From NCBI RefSeq assembly GCF_000152625.1, contig NZ_CH724156.1, forward strand, positions 2,658,602 through 2,722,601: DNA of 64,000 nt. The letters run 5' to 3'. Of the stretch, positions 8,029 to 16,612 are shown piece by piece. This DNA is from Roseovarius nubinhibens ISM (GTDB taxonomy: Bacteria > Pseudomonadota > Alphaproteobacteria > Rhodobacterales > Rhodobacteraceae). The notes below the pieces were generated by a model, which ran no database searches, had not been told where the DNA came from, and saw only the letters and a list, made by a program, of their open reading frames with translations. Both the position numbers and the translations under genes were made by a program. The stretch's first letter is position 1, and each line of letters opens with the position of its first letter.

Positions 8029-9768
8029 TTAAGCCCGCGCCGCATCCTCCAAACGCAGCTGAACACTCTGCCGCCCACCCCAATGATTGATCTCAAGCCG
8101 CCCCGCGAGATGAAACCGCGCCCCGCCATGTTCGCTTAGCACGGGGCCCAGCGGGCCATCGAACGCCGCAAAGGAGATCGCCTCCAAGGACGCGCCCATG
8201 CCATCGCCAAACCGCAGTTTGAGGTGGCTCTCGCCGATCCGCTTGGCAAAGCTGATCTGCATGTCCGAGAACACATAGCGCGGTGCGGAGGCCCCGGCGC
8301 CAAAGGGACCGGCGCCGTCGATCTGATCAATCAACTCGGGCGTCGCGGCCCCGGGCATCAAGAGACCGTCGAGCCGCAGATCGGCGGCCCCGGCAGCCCC
8401 TGCGCCCTGTTTGTCGAGCAGTTCCGACAGGCGCGCCATCGCGGCATCAAGCTGATCGCGGGCCACGGTCAGCCCGGCGGCCATCTTATGCCCGCCGCCT
8501 TTGATCAACAGCCCTTCGGCGGCAAGCTTCTGGATCGAGGCCCCCAGATCGACGCCCGAGATCGAGCGGCCAGAGCCCTTGCCCTCGTCGCCATCGAAGC
8601 CAATGACGATGGCGGGGCGGTTGGCGGCCTCCTTGAGGCGGCTGGCGACGATTCCCACCACACCGGGGTGCCAGCCATCGCCCGCGGCCCAAACCAGCGG
8701 CGCATCGAGCCCGCGCGCCTCGGCCTGATCGAGGGCGGCGGCCCGCACCTGAGCCTCGACATCGCGGCGCTCGCGGTTGAGCTCTTCGAGACGGTCGGCA
8801 AGCGCCCGCGCCTCCGCAGGGTTGTCGGTGCTCAAAAGCCGCGCGCCCAGATCGGCCTGGCCGATCCGCCCGCCTGCATTGACCCGGGGGCCAAGCACGA
8901 AGCCGAGGTGATAGGCCGCAGGCGGCCGGTCGAGCCGGGCGGCATCCGCCAGCGCCACAAGCCCCGGCCGTTCGCGCCGCGCCATGACGCGCAACCCTTG
9001 CCGCACAAAGGCACGGTTGACGCCGATAAGCGGCGCGACATCGGCCACGGTCGCCAGCGCCACCAGATCGAGCATCGCCATGAGATCAGGGCCTTTTTGC
9101 CCGGCCTCGCGCAGCTGTCGCCCGGCCTCGACCAACATCAGAAACACCACCGCCGCCGCGCAGAGATGCGCCAGCGCCCCGTCCTCATCCTGTCGGTTGG
9201 GGTTCACCACCGCGACCGCCTCGGGCAGGGTCTCGCCGCCAAGGTGATGGTCGAGAATGACCACATCCGCGTCTTTGGCCGCGGCCACCGGCCCATGGCT
9301 CAGCGTGCCGCAATCGACGCAGATGATCAGATCGTGCGTGCTGGCAAGCTCGGCCATGGCGGCATCATTGGGGCCATAGCCCTCGTCAATGCGGTCAGGC
9401 ACATAGAGCGTGGCGGCCCGGCCCATCTGCCGCAGCCAGTCGATGAGAAGCGCCGCGGAACTGCCGCCATCCACATCGTAATCGGCAAAAATCGCGATTC
9501 TCTCGCCGCGTTGTACCGCCAGAAGAAACCGCTGTGCGGCCGCTTCCATATCCTTGAGACCACGGGGATCGGGCAACAGGTCACGGATCTGCGGGGTGAG
9601 AAAGCTCTCGGCCTCTTGCGGCTCGACCCCGCGCCGGGCCAGAATCTGGCACAGGGCGCGAGGCAAATCGGTGGTCTGGGCCATCGCCTCGGCGAGCCGG
9701 TCTATTTCGGTCGTGGGACCGATCCAGCGCCGTCCGGTCAGCGATTGCGCGATGCCCAGAAAGCTCAT
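8029..9768 (-). CDS. recJ: Single-stranded-DNA-specific exonuclease RecJ
   Basis: A 579-aa 5'-3' exonuclease acting on single-stranded DNA in recombination and mismatch repair. The DHH phosphoesterase core is complete: FADYDVDG (residues 94-101), VDCGT (151-155) and DHH (173-175), all metal ligands. The DHHA1 part carries RVNAGGRIG and KGGGHKMAAG, followed by an OB-fold tail. Length matches the family. It starts 19 bases after glpX ends and is the last gene of a hom-glpX-recJ run on the same strand. Confidence 0.97.
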   Translation of the reverse strand: MSFLGIAQSLTGRRWIGPTTEIDRLAEAMAQTTDLPRALCQILARRGVEPQEAESFLTPQIRDLLPDPRGLKDMEAAAQRFLLAVQRGERIAIFADYDVDGGSSAALLIDWLRQMGRAATLYVPDRIDEGYGPNDAAMAELASTHDLIICVDCGTLSHGPVAAAKDADVVILDHHLGGETLPEAVAVVNPNRQDEDGALAHLCAAAVVFLMLVEAGRQLREAGQKGPDLMAMLDLVALATVADVAPLIGVNRAFVRQGLRVMARRERPGLVALADAARLDRPPAAYHLGFVLGPRVNAGGRIGQADLGARLLSTDNPAEARALADRLEELNRERRDVEAQVRAAALDQAEARGLDAPLVWAAGDGWHPGVVGIVASRLKEAANRPAIVIGFDGDEGKGSGRSISGVDLGASIQKLAAEGLLIKGGGHKMAAGLTVARDQLDAAMARLSELLDKQGAGAAGAADLRLDGLLMPGAATPELIDQIDGAGPFGAGASAPRYVFSDMQISFAKRIGESHLKLRFGDGMGASLEAISFAAFDGPLGPVLSEHGGARFHLAGRLEINHWGGRQSVQLRLEDAARA

Positions 9769-9787
9769 GTGAGGGGCTCGCGCTGGC

Positions 9788-10753
9788 TCACACCGGCTTG
9801 CGATAGACCATGCGGCGCAGCGAGCCGGATTTCGAGCGCATCAGCACGGTTTCGGTTTCCACATAGCCGGGGCGCGATTTGATGCCTGAGGCGAGCGAAC
9901 CGTCGGTGACGCCTGTCGCGGCAAAGATTACATCGCCGGTGACCATTTCATCGCGCGAATAGACACGGTCGAAATCGGTGATCCCGGCCTTGGTCGCGCG
10001 GCCTTTTTCGTCGTCGTTGCGGAACAGCAGACGGCCCCAGATCTGACCGCCCATGCATTTGAGCGCCGAGGCTGCGAGCACGCCTTCGGGGGCGCCGCCG
10101 GTGCCCATATACATGTCGATGCCGGTCAGGCGGGCTTCGGCGCAGTGGATGACACCGGCCACATCCCCATCGGGGATGAGGAACACGGCCGCGCCGGTTT
10201 CGCGCACTTCGGCGATCATGTCTTCGTGGCGGGGGCGTTCGAGAATACAAACGGTGATCTCGGAGGGCTTGACGCCCTTGGCCTTGGCCAGCGCTTCGAC
10301 ACGCTCGCGCGGGCTCATCTCGAGGCTCACCACATCCTTGTCATAGCCCGGCCCGATGGCCAGTTTTTCCATATAGACGTCGGGCGCGTGCAGCAGGCTG
10401 CCGCGCGGTGCCATGGCGATCACGGTCAGCGCGTTGGGCATGGCCTTGGCGGTCAGCGTGGTGCCTTCGAGCGGGTCGAGCGCAATATCGACGCCCGGGC
10501 CTTCACCGGTGCCGACCTCTTCGCCGATATAGAGCATCGGCGCCTCGTCGCGTTCACCTTCGCCGATGACCACGACACCGGCGATGGCCAGCTTGCCAAG
10601 CTCTTCGCGCATGGCGTTGACGGCGGCCTGATCGGCGGCCTTTTCATCGCCGCGCCCGATCAGATGCGCGCAGGCAAGCGCCGCCTGTTCGGAAACGCGG
10701 GCAAGACCCAGCGACAGCATACGGTCGTCAAAATCGGTGGTGGCGGCGGACAT
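9788..10753 (-). CDS. glpX: Fructose-1,6-bisphosphatase class II (GlpX)
   Basis: Hydrolyses fructose 1,6-bisphosphate to fructose 6-phosphate in gluconeogenesis. The start is taken at the ATG at 10753 (MSAATTDFDDRMLSLGLARV), preceded by AAGGAAG; the frame is open further upstream but with no family match. The 321-aa protein shows the metal-binding signatures IGEGERDEAPMLYIGE and DIALDPLEGTT, and the GTGGAPEGVLAASAL segment of GlpX. Full length. It lies between hom and recJ, as in related genomes. Confidence 0.96.
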   Translation of the reverse strand: MSAATTDFDDRMLSLGLARVSEQAALACAHLIGRGDEKAADQAAVNAMREELGKLAIAGVVVIGEGERDEAPMLYIGEEVGTGEGPGVDIALDPLEGTTLTAKAMPNALTVIAMAPRGSLLHAPDVYMEKLAIGPGYDKDVVSLEMSPRERVEALAKAKGVKPSEITVCILERPRHEDMIAEVRETGAAVFLIPDGDVAGVIHCAEARLTGIDMYMGTGGAPEGVLAASALKCMGGQIWGRLLFRNDDEKGRATKAGITDFDRVYSRDEMVTGDVIFAATGVTDGSLASGIKSRPGYVETETVLMRSKSGSLRRMVYRKPV

Positions 10754-10849
10754 GGGCAATCTTCCTTGAAACTTTGGGTCGCAGACAGGTTTATCTTTGT
10801 GCCGCCCCGCGCACAAGTCGCGGGACATGCGCGCGGGCAGGCCGCGAGG

Positions 10850-12136
10850 TCAGACCTTTTCGATGCGCAGCGCCACCGGCGTCTCGGCAATGACATCGAG
10901 ACCGGCCATATGGGCCAGCGCCTCTTCGAGCGCGGCGCGGGTGGTTTTATGGGTGACGATGAGAACCGGCGCGGTGGCCTCGTCATGGCGGACCTGACGC
11001 ATGCGGTCGATGGAAACGCCCGCCTCGCCCAGCGCCTTGGCGACCTTGGCCAGCGCCCCGGGTTTGTCGTCGAGCGAAATGCGCAGGTAATAGGGGGCGG
11101 GGGTCACGGCCTGGGCCGGTTTGGCGGCGCTCAGCTCGGCTGCGGGCATGCCAAAGGTCGAGACCCGGAAGCCACGCGCGATATCCATCACATCGCCCAT
11201 CACGGCGCTGGCGGTCGGGCCTTCGCCCGCGCCGGGACCACGGAGCACGATCTGTTCGACCATATCGCCTTCGAGCACGCACATGTTCGTGCCGCCCTCG
11301 AGCTGGCCCAGTGGGCTCTCGGCCGGGACGAGACAGGGCGACATGCGCTGTTCGAGCCCGCGACCGGTCATCTGGCACACGCCCAGAAGTTTGATCCGGA
11401 AGCCGAGATCAGCGGCGTGGTGAATGTCCTGGATGGTGATCCGCTCGATCCCTTCCAGTTCGACCGCGCCGAAATCGACCTGTGTGCCAAAGGCGATGGA
11501 GGCCAGCAGCGACAGTTTGTGACCGGCGTCGATGCCGCCCACGTCGAGCGTCGGATCGGCCTCGAGATAGCCGAGCTGATTGGCCTCTTCAAAGACCACA
11601 TCATAGGGCAGGCCCGCCGATTGCATCCGGGTCAGGATATAGTTGCAGGTGCCGTTCATCACGCCCATGACGCGGGTGATTTCATTCCCGGCGAGACCTT
11701 CGGTCAGTGCCTTGATCACCGGGATGCCGCCCGCGACGGCAGCCTCGAACCGGATCACGCGGCCGGCCTCTTCGGCGCTGAGCGCGAGGGCCTGACCGTG
11801 ATGCGCCAAAAGCGCCTTGTTGGCGGTGACCACATCTTTGCCGGCGGCGATGGCGGCCTCGGTCGCGGCCTTGGCGGGGCCGTCGCTGCCGCCCATGAGC
11901 TCGACGAAGACATCGACATCGTCGCGCTGGGCGAGCACCACGGGATCATCTTCCCAGGCGTAATGGTTGATGTTGATGCCCCGGTCCTTGCTGCGCGAGC
12001 GGGCGGACACGGCGGTGATCTCGATGGGCCGACCGGCGCGCATCGACAGGAGATTGGCCTTTTGGCGGACAATCTTGACCACTCCGGTGCCGACGGTCCC
12101 CAGACCGGCAATCCCAAGGCGCAGAGGCTGGCTCAT
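10850..12136 (-). CDS. hom: Homoserine dehydrogenase with ACT domain
   Basis: Reduces aspartate semialdehyde to homoserine for threonine, isoleucine and methionine synthesis. The start is MSQPLRLG at 12136, after GGGAGAG; the longer frame from 12163 lacks support. Of 428 aa, the N-terminus is a Rossmann fold (GIAGLGTVGTGVV). The catalytic middle includes GGIPVIKAL and NGTCNYIL, and the C-terminal 80 residues are an ACT domain (LDDKPGALAKVAKALGE), which in this family gives feedback inhibition by threonine. First gene of the hom-glpX-recJ run. Confidence 0.97.
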   Translation of the reverse strand: MSQPLRLGIAGLGTVGTGVVKIVRQKANLLSMRAGRPIEITAVSARSRSKDRGININHYAWEDDPVVLAQRDDVDVFVELMGGSDGPAKAATEAAIAAGKDVVTANKALLAHHGQALALSAEEAGRVIRFEAAVAGGIPVIKALTEGLAGNEITRVMGVMNGTCNYILTRMQSAGLPYDVVFEEANQLGYLEADPTLDVGGIDAGHKLSLLASIAFGTQVDFGAVELEGIERITIQDIHHAADLGFRIKLLGVCQMTGRGLEQRMSPCLVPAESPLGQLEGGTNMCVLEGDMVEQIVLRGPGAGEGPTASAVMGDVMDIARGFRVSTFGMPAAELSAAKPAQAVTPAPYYLRISLDDKPGALAKVAKALGEAGVSIDRMRQVRHDEATAPVLIVTHKTTRAALEEALAHMAGLDVIAETPVALRIEKV

Positions 12137-12214
12137 CTCACTCTCCCGTTTCGCTAGGTTCAAGGCGATGTAACGGGTAAAGGTCAGGGGCGCAACGCGG
12201 CTTTTACCCCTTTT

Positions 12215-12535
12215 CTACCTAACTCCGCGCTCCATCCGGGCGCGGGTCTGGGCATCGACCGCTTCGCGCCGCTTGAGCGCGGCGGCGCGGGATCGGAGGG
12301 CGTCGGCGCGGGCGGCGACGGCGTCGGCGTTTTGCGGGGTGAGGCTAGGGCTGTCGATGCGCGCCCGCAACGTGTGGATCGGCACGAGATCGGGATAGGG
12401 CTTGTTGGCCATCTCGTCGCTCACAGAGGCGTTCACCTCAGGGAATTGCGTGCAGCCGGAGACACCGAATGCCAGCCCACCCAGGATCAGGGCAGGGGCC
12501 AGAGCCATCGAAAGGCGAGAGGCGCGGTGAGGCAT
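12215..12535 (-). CDS. Small putative lipoprotein
   Basis: Starting at the ATG at 12535, the 106-aa product has a signal sequence with a lipobox (LAFGVSGC), so the cysteine would be lipidated and the protein membrane anchored. The mature part (FPEVNASVSDEMANKPYPDL) is followed by a short alanine- and arginine-rich helical tail. No enzymatic motif is visible. It is divergent from the TetR gene, and both share the 73 bases holding the palindrome at 12609-12628, so it may be under that regulator. Confidence 0.7.
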   Translation of the reverse strand: MPHRASRLSMALAPALILGGLAFGVSGCTQFPEVNASVSDEMANKPYPDLVPIHTLRARIDSPSLTPQNADAVAARADALRSRAAALKRREAVDAQTRARMERGVR

Positions 12536-12608
12536 GATCAGGTCCGGTTCGCAACGATACGGAGACCCTAATGCCACTCTTTCGCCCGAGGTGGCAAGCA
12601 AGGGATTG

Positions 12609-12628
12609 ATCTGAACGCGCGTTCAGAT
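12609..12628. promoter_or_regulatory. 20-bp perfect palindrome, likely TetR operator
   Basis: ATCTGAACGCGCGTTCAGAT reads the same on both strands without a mismatch. It lies 13 bases upstream of the TetR-family start codon and between that gene and the divergent lipoprotein gene. TetR-family dimers bind palindromes of this size, usually next to their own gene. A regulator bound here would block initiation of its own transcript and could also affect the lipoprotein gene. Confidence 0.75.
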
Positions 12629-12640
12629 AAACCTCGGCCA

Positions 12641-13228
12641 ATGGCAAGAACCCAAGGCTCACACTCCGATATCACCGGCCCGCGCGTGCGAGAGGCAGCG
12701 CGGCGTCTGATTGCGCGGCATGGCTTTGCCGCCGTGTCGATGCGCAAGATCGCCGCCGAAGTCGGTGTGCAGGCCGGCGCGCTCTACAATTACATCCCGG
12801 ACAAGCAAACGCTTCTGTTCGAGATTATGCAGGCGCATATGGAGGAATTGTTAACGGCGCGCGCCGAACTGGACGCGCCCGCCGATCCGGTGCAGGCGCT
12901 CGAGCAATTCACCCGGTTTCACATCCGCTTTCACTCGAACCGGCCCGACGAGGTGTTCATCGCCTATATGGAGCTGCGCAATCTCACGCCCGAGAATTTC
13001 GCAGCCATCGAAGCGATGCGCCGCACCTATGAGGATCAGCTCACCGAGATTCTCGTCGCGGGCGTGGCGGCGGGGCATTTTCGGCTGGCCGAGCCTCGGG
13101 TGACGACCATGGCGCTCATCGCGATGCTGACCGGGGTCAACACATGGTTCCGCGAAGAGGGCCGGCTCAGCCTCGATGAGGTGGAGGGGATTTATCTCGA
13201 CATGGTGCGCCGGACGGTCGCCGCCTGA
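12641..13228 (+). CDS. TetR-family transcriptional regulator
   Basis: A 195-aa one-component repressor. The N-terminal helix-turn-helix is clear at about residues 16-62 (VREAARRLIARHGFAAVSMR, KIAAEVGVQAGALYNYIPDK). The C-terminal part (ELRNLTPENF, YEDQLTEILVAGVAAGHFRL) resembles regulators of acyl-CoA or fatty-acid metabolism, but the ligand cannot be read from sequence. It is convergent with the pirin gene and sits beside a perfect palindrome, suggesting autoregulation. Confidence 0.9.
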   Translation: MARTQGSHSDITGPRVREAARRLIARHGFAAVSMRKIAAEVGVQAGALYNYIPDKQTLLFEIMQAHMEELLTARAELDAPADPVQALEQFTRFHIRFHSNRPDEVFIAYMELRNLTPENFAAIEAMRRTYEDQLTEILVAGVAAGHFRLAEPRVTTMALIAMLTGVNTWFREEGRLSLDEVEGIYLDMVRRTVAA

Positions 13229-13242
13229 GGTGGGTGGGGCGT

Positions 13243-13262
13243 GGGGCGGCCCGTGCCGCCCC
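13243..13262. terminator. GC-rich hairpin between convergent genes
   Basis: GGGGCGGC-CCGT-GCCGCCCC forms a perfect 8-bp stem with a 4-base loop in the 39 bases between the ends of the TetR and pirin genes. There is no T-run on either side, so it may slow or terminate transcription only with help from Rho. Confidence 0.45.
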
Positions 13263-13267
13263 GGGTC

Positions 13268-14170
13268 TTACTTGATGAATGTGCCGTTGTTCAGCTCGCG
13301 GATGGCTTGCCGCAGCTCGGCCTCGGTGTTCATCACGATCGGGCCGTGCCAGGCGACAGGTTCGTCAATCGGCGCGCCGGAGATCAGCAGAAACCGCACG
13401 CCCTGTTCGCCTGCCTGAACGGTGATCTCGTCGCCCGTGCCAAAGCGGATCAAGGTCCGGTCGCCGGACATGTCGCGCAGATGCAACTCGCGGCCTTCGT
13501 ATTCTTTCTCGAGCAGCACGCCCTGCGGGGCGCTCGCGTCCGAGAAGGCGCCACTGCCCTCGAACACATAGGCAAAGCTCTTGCGGTAAGTGTCGACATG
13601 CAGGGTCTTTTTCACCCCGGCGGGCACATGCACATCGAGATATTGCGGATCGGCGGCGATGCCGTCGACCGGGCCACGCTTGCCCCAGAAATCGCCGGTG
13701 ATCACCCGCACGCTGGTGCCGTCATCATCGATCACCACGGGGATATCGGCCGCGCCGATGTCCTGATAGCGGGGGGCGGTCATCTTTTGATCTGACGGCA
13801 GGTTTGCCCAGAGCTGAAACCCGTGCATCTGGCCGCGCGCGTCACCTTTGGGCATTTCCTGATGCAAGATGCCCGACCCGGCCGTCATCCATTGCACATC
13901 GCCCGCGCCAAGCGCGCCGTGATTGCCGAGACTGTCGGCGTGATCGACGCTGCCTGCGAGCACATAGGTGATGGTTTCGATGCCGCGATGGGGGTGCCAG
14001 GGAAAGCCCTTGGCATAGGCGCGGGGATCGTCATTGCGAAAGTCGTCGAAGAGCAGGAACGGGTCGAGCTCGCTCGGGTCGCCAAAGCCGAAGGCGCGGT
14101 GAAGATGGACGCCCGCGCCCTCGATATGAGGCTGGGCCTGACGGGTTTCGATCACGGGTCTGAGGGACAT
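13268..14170 (-). CDS. Pirin family protein
   Basis: A 300-aa bicupin starting at the ATG at 14170, which has an AGAGGAGA ribosome binding site; the frame runs on upstream without homology. The single metal site of pirins is present: His59 and His61 in WHPHRGIET, His103 and Glu105 in LHQEMP. The second cupin half contains GDFWGKRGPV. Bacterial pirins bind iron; some show quercetin dioxygenase activity and some modulate enzymes or transcription. Which applies here cannot be told. It is divergent from the dehydrogenase at 14389. Confidence 0.9.
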   Translation of the reverse strand: MSLRPVIETRQAQPHIEGAGVHLHRAFGFGDPSELDPFLLFDDFRNDDPRAYAKGFPWHPHRGIETITYVLAGSVDHADSLGNHGALGAGDVQWMTAGSGILHQEMPKGDARGQMHGFQLWANLPSDQKMTAPRYQDIGAADIPVVIDDDGTSVRVITGDFWGKRGPVDGIAADPQYLDVHVPAGVKKTLHVDTYRKSFAYVFEGSGAFSDASAPQGVLLEKEYEGRELHLRDMSGDRTLIRFGTGDEITVQAGEQGVRFLLISGAPIDEPVAWHGPIVMNTEAELRQAIRELNNGTFIK

Positions 14171-14388
14171 ATCCGGTTCTCCTCTGGCGGGCCTCGCTGT
14201 GAAGCCCTTCTGTGGCAGAAGATAGGGGGGCGCGTGGGCTGCGCCCATATGCAGGGTCGCACGCATCCTGTGCGCAAAATGAGCGGAGATGAACATTCGC
14301 GCAGTTTTTTCACCGCGAGGTCGCGTTTTCAGTAGCGAGGTCGCAAACGGGCTGCCATCAAGGGCGAAACACAAGCAGGGAGAGTGCT

Positions 14389-15333
14389 TTGAAAATTGGA
14401 TTTATCGGCCTGGGCAATGTCGGGGGCAAACTGTCCGGCAGCCTGTTGCGCAATGGTGTCGAGCTCAGCGTTCATGATCTGAACCCTGATTTCGTTGCGA
14501 AATTCGAAGCCAAGGGCGCGCGTCCCGGGGGCAGCCCGGCGCAGATGATGCGCGATTGCGATGCGGTGATCACCTGTCTGCCGAGCCCGGCGGCAAGTGA
14601 TGCGGTGATGCAGGAGATGCTGCCCGAGGTGGGGCCCGGCAAGATCTGGATGGAGATGTCGACCACCGATGAGGCCGAGGTCAAACGGCTTGGCGCGTTG
14701 GTGATCGAGCGCGGCGGTGCGGCGGTGGATTGTCCGGTTTCGGGCGGCTGTCACCGGGCGGATACGGGCAATATCGCCATTTTCGCGGGCTGCGACCGGC
14801 CCACGTTTGAACGCATTCTGCCGCTTCTGACCATCATGGGGCGGCGGGTGCTGCACACGGGCGATCTGGGCTCGGCCAGTGTGCTCAAGGTGATCACCAA
14901 CTATCTCGCCACCGCCAACCTGGTGAGCTGTGCCGAGGCGCTGACCGTGGCCAAGGGGGCGGGGATGGATCTCAACACCGCGTTCGAGGCAATCCGCATC
15001 TCGTCGGGCAACAGTTTCGTGCATGAGACCGAAAGCCAGGTGATCCTCAACGGCAGCCGCGACATCAGCTTTACGATGGATCTGGTGGCCAAGGATATCG
15101 GGCTTTTCCAAGAGGTTGCGGACCGGGCGCAGGTGCCGCTCGAGCTCAACCCGCTGCTGATTTCGATCTTTCAGGATGGCATTTCGCGCTTTGGCCCGAG
15201 AGAGCTTTCTCCCAATATCATCAAGCGGTTGGAAGAGGCGACCGGGCTTGATGTCACGGCGCCGGGCTTTCCGCCCGAGATGGTCGATGACGAGCCCGAA
15301 GAGCCGGGGGCCGAAGTCTTTCCGCCGCGTTGA
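14389..15333 (+). CDS. NAD(P)-dependent beta-hydroxyacid dehydrogenase family protein
   Basis: Start is TTG at 14389, following CAGGGAGAG. The 314-aa product has the N-terminal dinucleotide fold (KIGFIGLGNVGGKL) and the family's substrate-binding segment DCPVSGG. The helix with the expected catalytic lysine is GSASVLKVITNYLATAN. This is the 3-hydroxyisobutyrate/tartronate semialdehyde/6-phosphogluconate dehydrogenase superfamily. Residues about 290-314 form an acidic, proline-rich tail (DDEPEEPGAEVFPPR) unusual for the family. The precise substrate is not readable. Confidence 0.85.
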   Translation: MKIGFIGLGNVGGKLSGSLLRNGVELSVHDLNPDFVAKFEAKGARPGGSPAQMMRDCDAVITCLPSPAASDAVMQEMLPEVGPGKIWMEMSTTDEAEVKRLGALVIERGGAAVDCPVSGGCHRADTGNIAIFAGCDRPTFERILPLLTIMGRRVLHTGDLGSASVLKVITNYLATANLVSCAEALTVAKGAGMDLNTAFEAIRISSGNSFVHETESQVILNGSRDISFTMDLVAKDIGLFQEVADRAQVPLELNPLLISIFQDGISRFGPRELSPNIIKRLEEATGLDVTAPGFPPEMVDDEPEEPGAEVFPPR

Positions 15334-15342
15334 GCGGCGCTC

Positions 15343-15395
15343 GCTTTACCCCTTGCGGCGTTCGCGATATGAGCGCGTAGCACAAGGGGTAAAGC
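15343..15395. promoter_or_regulatory. 13-bp inverted repeat hiding a ribosome binding site
   Basis: GCTTTACCCCTTG (15343-15355) and CAAGGGGTAAAGC (15383-15395) are exact inverted copies 27 bases apart. The right arm contains the AAGGGG ribosome binding site of the gene starting at 15397 and ends one base before its ATG. Folded in RNA, the site would be masked. It could also act as a terminator for the preceding dehydrogenase, although no T-run follows. Confidence 0.6.
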
Positions 15396-15396
15396 C

Positions 15397-15879
15397 ATGA
15401 CAGAACCGATGCAGATCACCATGCGCGCCTCGGCGCCAAGGCGCTATTTCGGGCTGGCCATGCTGGCCGGTCTGGGCGGCTTGCTGCTCTATCTCGCGCT
15501 GAATGGCGAGGGGCAAACCCTTGGTATCAAGGTGTTTTTGATCGCGCTCGGCGCGCTGGCGCTCTATGTCACGCAACGGATGTTCCGGGCGACGGAGCAG
15601 GCGATCATCCTCGATGAGACCGGGCTGCAAAGCGGCGATGGCGAGATGATCGCCGAGCTCGATCAGATTGACCGGGTGGACCGGGGGGCCTTTGCCTTCA
15701 AGCCCTCCAACGGGTTTATCGTGATCCTGAAAGAGGCCCAGAAACCGCGCTGGGAGCCCGGCATGTGGTGGCGTCTGGGACGGCGTGTGGGCATCGGCGG
15801 TGTCACCGGCGCGGCCGAGGCCAAGGCCATGGCCGAGGTGATTTCCGGGCAGATCCTGGCGCGGCAAAACAGCGAATAA
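15397..15879 (+). CDS. Two-helix membrane protein with PH-like domain
   Basis: A 160-aa protein: a short N-terminal strand, two membrane helices at about 18-34 and 42-60 (GLAMLAGLGGLLLYLAL, KVFLIALGALALYV). A soluble part follows (AIILDETGLQSGDGEMIAEL, GFIVILKE, WWRLGRRVGIGGVTGAAEAK) whose strand pattern resembles bacterial PH-like domains that face the cytoplasm. No catalytic motif. The start site lies in an inverted repeat, and a repeat element begins seven bases after the stop codon. Confidence 0.65.
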   Translation: MTEPMQITMRASAPRRYFGLAMLAGLGGLLLYLALNGEGQTLGIKVFLIALGALALYVTQRMFRATEQAIILDETGLQSGDGEMIAELDQIDRVDRGAFAFKPSNGFIVILKEAQKPRWEPGMWWRLGRRVGIGGVTGAAEAKAMAEVISGQILARQNSE

Positions 15880-15886
15880 TGGCGGG

Positions 15887-15928
15887 TCGGTAAGACATCG
15901 GTATTGCGTCGGCAAAGCGACAGTGCGG
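15887..15928 (+). repeat. Copy A of an 11-bp-period tandem element
   Basis: Four units of about 11 bases follow one another: TCGGTAAGACA, TCGGTATTGCG, TCGGCAAAGCG, ACAGTGCGG. The same four-unit order recurs at 41147-41190 and 41273-41315. All three copies lie in intergenic DNA downstream of plus-strand genes in the same orientation. This copy starts eight bases after a stop codon. Confidence 0.8.
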
Positions 15929-15995
15929 ATTTTGGCCCTCTGTGCCGCGCTCGGGCGGGTGAATTGCCGGCTGCGCACCCCTTGAAAAACCAAAA

Positions 15996-16021
15996 GGGAC
16001 ACGCCGAGCAGAGCGTGTCCC
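15996..16021 (-). terminator. Rho-independent terminator of the tad genes
   Basis: On the minus strand GGGACACGC pairs with GCGTGTCCC around an 8-base loop, followed directly by TTTTGGTTTTT. It lies 25 bases beyond the stop codon of the last tad gene, so it ends that operon. This is one of the clearest terminators in the window. Confidence 0.85.
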
Positions 16022-16045
16022 CAAGGTCTGATCATGTGAACCGGA

Positions 16046-16612
16046 TCAGCTGGCCCAGTCGATTTTCGGCACGAAACGGGGGCTGGTGATGACCCGCGTC
16101 TTGATCTCCATATCCTCGGAAAAACCCGCCGCGAACATCCGCTGATAGTCAGAGACGGATTCGATCAGCAGAATATGTTCACCATCCGACATCAACGGCA
16201 GGGTGGCGTGGCTCGTCGCGATATCCGAGGTTGTCAGGACCGACATTGGGCCGGTGCCGCGCACCTCAGACCAGTAGACCGCATAGCGGTCGGTGTCGAC
16301 GTCATAGCTGATGGCGGTGACGCGGAGCTGACTGCCGGCGTTGTCGTCGACGATGCTGTCGAAGAGGCTCTTGGTGTTGTCGATATAGGTCGTGTTCACC
16401 GTGCCCATTTCACGCGACAGCATGTCGGCCACTGTATAGCTCGCCTTGTCGCGGGCACTGTTGAAGCGGTGTACCTCGAAAAATTCGTAGATCACCATCG
16501 CCGCGAGAAACAGCAAGGGCAGGGCGATTACGGATTCGACCACGAACGACCCGTCGTCGCGCCGCCAGAAGCGGCGCAGACCGCGGCCGAGATATGTCCC
16601 AAAGCCAAACAT
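16046..16612 (-). CDS. TadE-like pseudopilin, second copy
   Basis: A 188-aa protein starting at the ATG at 16612, which overlaps the stop of the previous gene by one base (TGATG). Near the N-terminus (after about 18 residues) is the prepilin-like segment DDGSFVVESVIALPLLFLAA, with the glutamate expected five residues into the hydrophobic stretch. The rest is a periplasmic domain (TVADMLSREMGTVNTTYI, YAVYWSEV). It resembles the TadE/TadF minor pseudopilins of tight-adherence pili. Last gene of the TadG-TadE-TadE set. Confidence 0.8.
   Translation of the reverse strand: MFGFGTYLGRGLRRFWRRDDGSFVVESVIALPLLFLAAMVIYEFFEVHRFNSARDKASYTVADMLSREMGTVNTTYIDNTKSLFDSIVDDNAGSQLRVTAISYDVDTDRYAVYWSEVRGTGPMSVLTTSDIATSHATLPLMSDGEHILLIESVSDYQRMFAAGFSEDMEIKTRVITSPRFVPKIDWAS

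Noticed and set aside
8224-9882. A 552-codon open frame opposite recJ
   Set aside because: It mirrors recJ on the other strand. High GC leaves few stops; there is no ribosome binding site and the product is low-complexity (Arg, His, Gly, Pro-rich).
10145-12157. A 670-codon open frame opposite glpX and hom
   Set aside because: It spans two well-identified genes and their gap on the opposite strand. The product has no family features.
12641-15879. TetR, pirin and dehydrogenase genes as one pathway
   Set aside because: They lie on different strands with separate signals; nothing beyond closeness links them.
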